NCBI RefSeq assembly: GCF_023101765.2
Contig: NC_064215.1
Span: 2,418,001 to 2,482,000, forward strand
Reading direction: 5' to 3'
Length of the DNA: 64,000 bases
Source of the DNA: Spodoptera frugiperda
Lineage: Eukaryota; Arthropoda; Insecta; Lepidoptera; Noctuidae
Part shown: piece after piece, positions 59,340 through 64,000 of the stretch
How the letters are laid out: every line of letters begins with the position of its first letter
How positions within the stretch are numbered: position 1 is the first letter of the stretch
Made by a program: the position numbers and the translations under genes
Notes under the pieces: generated by a model
Database searches by the model: none
What the model saw: only the letters and a program-made list of their open reading frames with translations
What the model was told of the DNA's origin: nothing

Positions 59340-59630
59340 ATAAGCCACAATAAACAGCATAAAGTCGCAAACTCCAGTCGCAAGTCGAGAACAACGGACG
59401 CGGTGGTTTACTTGCAGTACATGTTTTTGTCGTGCGACGCGAACACATGTCTGTCGCCCAAGACTTTTTTGTCGCGTGTTTATGACCCGGTTTGGCGGCT
59501 GTGCACATCTCCTTATAGATGCAACCACTTTTTGTCAACAATCGCCAATTACGTGGGACATACGAAATTCATTGAATGATTCTGTATGTTTTTTCGAGGC
59601 AAAGCATCGTGGTGTGGTCTTTCCTAGATA
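59340..59630. other. GC-rich island open in several frames
   Basis: GTCGC words cluster from 59365 to 59480. A plus frame of about 95 codons (59342-59629) and two minus frames of 68-74 codons are open together. TTACTTGCAG at 59410-59419 could be an acceptor. No product is recognised; high GC alone may explain the open frames. Confidence 0.2.
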
Positions 59631-60029
59631 CTAATAGGCCATTAGCCGATATGGCTAGTTTATGTTGAAATAATGCTAACTAACCCACCTTCTTAGTGTT
59701 TATAGTTTAGCTGGAATAGCAATAAAACTTTTAGGGCTGGGCCATATTAGATGCAGCTGAGTGCTGCCTTGCTTGCAAAGTAGGCATCTTATCTTGGAAG
59801 TGATTGATGGCAAAACATGTTTGATAGCAAGTTCTGTGCGTTTGAGAAATGGCTGTGGTGACCCTAAATGGTTGCTTATGATTCTTACATCTACATAATC
59901 TACAAGTCCAAAGTTTCTATGAGTTAAACTTGTTGTAGACTTTTTCTCTTGTCCTATAGGTAGTTAACGGTAACACACAGGACGAGTTCCTGGGTTTGAT
60001 TATGAACAAAATCTTTTAGTTATCGTCTT

Positions 60030-60042
60030 ATCCTGCGCACTA
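60030..60042. repeat. 13-bp target duplication, left copy
   Basis: ATCCTGCGCACTA, repeated exactly at 60102-60114. It flanks the nested SINE at 60043-60101. Confidence 0.85.
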
Positions 60043-60101
60043 CCTTTTTTTTTGAGGGGGATAATCATCCAATGACTTTTCCCGCTTCTGCTCCGGATCA
60101 G
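60043..60101 (-). mobile_element. Family B SINE, 5'-truncated, nested
   Basis: T-run, then GAGGGGGATAATCATCCAAT and GACTTTTCCCGCTTCTG. Only the 3' ~60 bp was inserted, between two copies of ATCCTGCGCACTA. The target is itself family B sequence in the opposite orientation, so this is an insertion of the family into itself. Confidence 0.82.
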
Positions 60102-60250
60102 ATCCTGCGCACTAGCGGATTTGCCGGGGCTCCGGCTCGAAAAGCGGGAGTAGGAACGGGGTGTCTTTAGTTAGTAAGAGTAAGACACTTCCTCTCGCCT
60201 CACACGAGGCGGGAGAAGACATTGGATGAATTTCCCCCTTAAAAAAAAAG
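60102..60250 (+). mobile_element. Family B SINE, host of a nested copy
   Basis: GCACTAGCGGATTTGCCGGG, GCTCCGGCTCGAAAAGCGGG, AGTAGGAACGGGGTGTC, then CGAGGCGGGAGAAGACATTG and an A-run. Its 5' edge was duplicated by the nested insertion. Confidence 0.85.
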
Positions 60251-60795
60251 TACGCAGTAAACTTTGACCAGTTAAACCTGCTTGGTAATGGCACGTGTAT
60301 CCGTTTGTTTTGATCATCGTATTCGTATTTGCAAACTCATGATCATGATTGGTCAAAACAAAATCTAAGTAGGTATTTCGAATTATCGATAGTTTTAATG
60401 TTAATTATTAGCCTATAGAAAATTTTATAGCCGCGCTAAAATGTTAGACAAGACAACTCATGATTTCTTTACGATTTCGATAATGTACTATTGACAAATG
60501 TTTTCTTATACTGGTCAGAGTAACGGTATTTATTATTAGATGCCTAGTTATGGGACGAAGAAATAGTTTTATAATAATTTTAGTAGTACTTACCTATCGA
60601 TGAAAATATAATGTAGATGGAATTTTAAACTTACGGACTATGAATTTAAAATCGTTTTTGTGTTAACTAGGATTTGTGTCCAAAGAATTACCATAAGGAA
60701 ACAAGGTTATAACCCTTGTTATTTCAGGAATCATTGTATTCGTTTTCTTGTCTGTCAATTTTCTATATACTAAGATCCAATAATATGTAGATTGC
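60251..60795. other. Intergenic
   Basis: Nothing recognised. Confidence 0.35.
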
Positions 60796-60914
60796 CTGGC
60801 GGGTTACTGGTGCGCCGGCTCGAAGAGGAGAAGTAGAAACGGGATGGTTTGACACTCCCTCTCGCCTCACCCAAGGTGGGAGAAAAAATGGAATATTTTC
60901 CCTCTCAAAAAAAA
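60796..60914 (+). mobile_element. Family B SINE, deleted
   Basis: CTGGCGGGTTACTGG, GCCGGCTCGAAGAGGAGAAG, GACACTCCCTCTCGCCTCAC and CCCTCTCAAAAAAAA. The TAGTCAGTAAGAGT block is deleted. Confidence 0.78.
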
Positions 60915-61423
60915 TTAGAAGTAGTAAGTGTTGTAGTTTAACTCAAGACGAAACAAATTTATTAGTAGCACAACATGCAAGTAGTTCTTGTTTAGAAATT
61001 AAATTATTACCATCCAAAATAGTATATTATTAGTTTCTATTTTAGATACAATGACCAGACATTATAAACAACGTCTATTTTTTTTCTAAAAATTGACAAT
61101 GTAGCAAAAAATGCATTATTTATACACTAACGGTATTAATTTTATTGAACCCAACAGTCCATTAGAATACCATTATGTTGCTACACAAACACCTGATCAC
61201 AAATCAAATGTGTCAATAGTACTAACAGACAGCCCGACACCACAATAAATACATAAAAAATATATTCACAAATAATATATTTCGTATATTCATAGCTTTG
61301 ACGCGAATAAGTGTGAATTTATTTATTAGTATGTCAATTTCTATGTGGGGTTCAACGACCTTTATTGATGAAATAATGTACCTATGTATAGTTTTGTATA
61401 TGTTGTTTTCTGCTGTCGTAGGA
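60915..61423. other. Intergenic
   Basis: Nothing recognised. Confidence 0.35.
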
Positions 61424-61690
61424 TTACTCGTTGGTCGAGTGCCGGACAAGGGGTCTCGGGTTCGATTCCCGGGTCAGGCAAAGTATTACTGGGCTTTTTT
61501 CGGTTTTTCGAAAAATTTTCAGTAGTAGCACGGAATCTGGAATTGTGCCCGGTATATGGCAATAGGCTCACCCCCTATTACATGGGACTTATAACACAAA
61601 TGGTGAAAAATGGGTACCTATACATTGTAAGTGCCGTAATATGCACCTCTGCCTACCCCATCAAGGATAAAAGGCGTGACGTTACATTGT
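61424..61690 (+). mobile_element. Family C tRNA-derived SINE, well preserved
   Basis: The head has TTGGTCGAGTGCCGGACAAG and the canonical box B GGGTTCGATTCCCGGGTC. The body has GGCTTTTTTCGGTTTTTCG, GCAATAGGCTCACCCCC, ACATGGGACTTATAACAC and AGGATAAAAGGCGTGACGTT. Three overlapping short frames on both strands are by-products. Confidence 0.87.
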
Positions 61691-61878
61691 AGGATTTCTC
61701 ATATCCATTTTGAGAAGAATATCTTCGTTGTAATCTCGTGAGCTGTCATCATAATCAGCATTGTTGAATACCTATAGAGGTAGATACTGTCATTCATCGC
61801 AGACATAATGATTTGTCAGTTTTTTTTTTTTGCTATACAGGAAAATAGTAGTATAATATTTATATAGCAATATATTGC

Positions 61879-62040
61879 GTAGGACGTCCACAATCAAGAT
61901 GAACAAACGACCTGATTAAAGTCGCAGGGAGCCGCTGGATGCAGGTCGCTTCCAACCGGCCTATTTGGAAGTTATTGGGGGAGGCCTATGTTCAGCAGTG
62001 GACGTCTTATGGCTGATATGAAGATGATGATGATGATATA
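61879..62040 (+). pseudogene. RTE-type LINE 3' end
   Basis: Encodes VGRPQSR, then TGA in place of an expected Trp, then NDLIKVAGSRWMQVASNRP and GEAYVQQWTSYG to the TGA at 62014-62016. A (GATGAT)n tail runs to about 62037. 5'-truncated. Confidence 0.85.
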
Positions 62041-62401
62041 TGTACAAAAATAAAAAAAAATCGACCCATTAAATGTAAAAAAAAAAATCTTCTTTTGACA
62101 ATCACTGTCTTCAGATATTTTATCGACTTTAAAAATGGAGGTAATTTTGAACGGCTCGTGTCAGTCACTATACTAAGGTTTTTTTTCGTATTTTGAAGAA
62201 TAGTGAAAAAGTAGCAGAGGTAGAAATCAGCCTGACTATTTATCTTAGCTGTAATTGTCAATTCGAAAGAATTCGAAGTGAGTACGATCGTATTCTCGCC
62301 CATGTTTCTAATTGTTAAATACAGAATAACGTAGCAGATCTAAGAATGAATTTTAGCCTTCTCATTTTCCTACCGAAATACTTAGCAATTAACACTAATC
62401 C
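62041..62401. other. AT-rich stretch without genes
   Basis: A 98-codon minus frame (62007-62303) starts in the RTE tail and crosses A-runs; not coding. Confidence 0.4.
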
Positions 62402-62549
62402 AAGCTGCGGATTACTTAGCCGGTTTACCGGGGCTCTGGCTCGAAAAGCAGGATTAGGAACAGGGTGGTTTTTAGTCAGTAAGAGTCTGACACTCCCTCT
62501 CGCCTCGCCCAAGGCGGAAGAAGTCATTGGATGATTTTAACCCCTTAAA
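62402..62549 (+). mobile_element. Family B SINE, short form
   Basis: AAGCTGCGGATTACTTAGCC, GGGGCTCTGGCTCGAAAAGC, GGTGGTTTTTAGTCAGTAAG, AGTCTGACACTCCCTCTCGC and CATTGGATGATTTTAACCCC. It starts at the short-form 5' boundary. Confidence 0.83.
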
Positions 62550-62903
62550 GGACTCAACCAATCCAAACACAGACAATGCTAAAGTTATATTTAAAGCCAC
62601 TCCTAAAAACTTCAAACTTAACTCTTTAAAAAAAATAAGTTTAAAATTATTTAAGTTAAACGCCAACGAGGCATAACATTAAAACATAGTATTTTTAAAC
62701 GTATAGCCGTAGTGACTCAATATTTGTTACAACGGACATTTGGCTCCACGTTTTACTAGAAAAAATGTAACATATACATATCAAATGTTCACAAAAAGCC
62801 ACGGAGTAGGCACATACTAGAAGTGTGACCAAAATAACAGGGTTGACTCTGTGTGCCTTATATGGAGATATTTTATGAGTTTATTTGATTAAGTTTATGA
62901 GTG

Positions 62904-62989
62904 GCGACTTGTCGTTCTACGTGGAGGACTAAGGGGGAGGCCTTTGTTCAGCAGTGGACGTCTCTCGGCTGATGATAATGATGATAAGT
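62904..62989 (+). pseudogene. RTE-type LINE 3' end
   Basis: Encodes ATCRSTWRTKGEAFVQQWTS, then LG and the TGA at 62970-62972, with a TGATGATAATGATGAT tail. The shortest of the well-read RTE tails. Confidence 0.8.
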
Positions 62990-63171
62990 TCATGAAGTTC
63001 GAAATATTGGAAAATTGATACAATTATGATTCCATTATTTTTTCTGTAATAGGACAGAGTTTGGAAATATGTGATGAATGGCAATGACTCACTTCCTATT
63101 GCTTGAAACTCATAACGAATCATGGTGACGAAGGTCAGACCAGATGACCTTCGTCATAACACTCAGACTCG

Positions 63172-63246
63172 AAACAACAATATATGGATCACACAAAGAC
63201 TTGCTCCAAGCGCGCTAGTTGTCCAGCCACCGCGTCAACAGTGCAG
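63172..63246 (-). mobile_element. Family D SINE, head only
   Basis: The minus strand reads GACGCGGTGGCTGGACAACT, then GAGCAAGTCTTTGTGTGATC and CATATATTGTTGTTTC. The B-box part is deleted. Confidence 0.65.
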
Positions 63247-63749
63247 TACTTAATCTTTTGGGAATAGTTTCGAGAGTCTTAACTCTAAAACATATTAAAG
63301 TTACTAGTAGTAAAGTAATCTTCTAAGTAAGCACATCCCTAACACATGCGTTGACTCCAAGGTTGTTAAAAAAACGACGGCTTAGCAACAACAACTAGAT
63401 TCAGTGTGGATGACGTAATGCGGTCATTCACCTTTTGTTTTTACTAATGGCGCCTCAAGATGTAGTGTTCAGTTAAAATTGTTCTAATTAATTAGTGTTC
63501 CCATCGTACACTTTGTTCTTAAAGAGTTTTTTTTTTAATTTATGATGGGATTTGTAGGAAATGAAGCGTTGACTGATTTGGTTTAATGTCCAACCGTTAC
63601 GGGACCGTGAAAGGTAAATTGTATTATGGACTTAAAGTTAACGAGGTTAAAGATTAATATGTATTGAGATTTTAGTCTATGTCCTTGATAAGTGTGGTGT
63701 GGTCTTACATAAAATTCTTAAGTGAAAAATTTTTTTGGGAGTTTAAGAA
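63247..63749. other. Intergenic
   Basis: Nothing recognised. Confidence 0.35.
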
Positions 63750-63816
63750 CTTATGTTTGTAAACACAGGCACGGGAGAAAACCCTAGTGTGGGGCCAAGT
63801 TAAAAAAAAAAAAAAC
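63750..63816 (+). mobile_element. Family D SINE, 3' end
   Basis: CTTATGTTTGTAAACACAGG, CACGGGAGAAAACCCTAGTG and TGGGGCCAAGTT with an A-run: the 3' half of family D, 5'-truncated. Confidence 0.75.
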
Positions 63817-64000
63817 AGAAAAAAAATAAAACCCTAATCAGTTAGTTTAATTCTATGACACGACAGAAATGTGGTAAGACTTCCCATTCTTCATCTAAGA
63901 CAAAACTATACAATAGACAGGAATTTCTCTCGAACACATGAGATTGTAAAACAGGGATATTAAAATGCCCACAAACATTTTAATATTAACATAACAGTCT

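Noticed and set aside
61440..61490. tRNA-like sequence with a perfect B box
   Set aside because: It is the head of a family C SINE with a SINE body attached; no complete cloverleaf.
61222..61692. Several overlapping frames of 69-102 codons
   Set aside because: Mostly family C SINE sequence read on both strands.
1..64000. CRISPR array, operon, prophage or integron structures
   Set aside because: None seen. The repeats are eukaryotic dispersed elements and the DNA is insect nuclear in character.

Overview
The window is AT-rich nuclear DNA from a lepidopteran insect, most likely a noctuid-type moth. I infer this from the mix of dispersed elements: several tRNA-derived SINEs, RTE-type LINE tails ending in GAAGCC-TATGTCCAGCAGTGG followed by TGATGATGA, and jockey-type LINE tails. 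No database search was possible, so the family placement rests on recognition alone.

Only two genes are well supported. At 609-3182 on the minus strand is an uninterrupted 857-codon reading frame for a hydrophilic, Cys-rich protein. Its C-terminal half carries six copies, plus a seventh degenerate one, of a C-x-H-x-P-x-C-x5-C motif. I do not recognise the family. At 19385-19456 on the minus strand is a complete tRNA-Val(CAC) gene with good A and B boxes and a run of five T residues just downstream. The rest looks intergenic or deeply intronic. A few short exon-like patches (near 169, 22.5 kb, 29.2 kb, 29.6-30.5 kb, 48.3-49.0 kb) have splice-like borders but could not be tied to a gene.

Layout: 1-3.2 kb, the Cys-rich gene and a possible end of another exon. 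3.2-13.8 kb, AT-rich DNA with one palindromic MITE and two RTE tails. 13.86-14.91 kb, a piggyBac-type non-autonomous transposon with TTAA flanks and perfect 14-bp terminal repeats. 16.3-17.9 kb, a perfect 46-bp hairpin, a three-unit direct repeat, and two LINE remnants. 19.4 kb, the tRNA. 20-48 kb, a dense and partly nested SINE landscape. 49-56 kb, mostly featureless AT-rich DNA with a long CTTTCT microsatellite. 56-64 kb, an AATCGAT motif cluster, a small TIR element, a retroposon with target duplication, and more SINE and LINE tails.

Two SINE families dominate. Family A (about 350 bp when full) and family B (145 or about 240-260 bp) are both mostly inserted with their A-rich end towards the left. 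Perfect 12-13 bp target duplications around several family B copies show that it moves by LINE-type retroposition. One copy split a MITE and another inserted into an older copy of its own family. No CRISPR arrays, operons, viral genes or toxin genes were seen.
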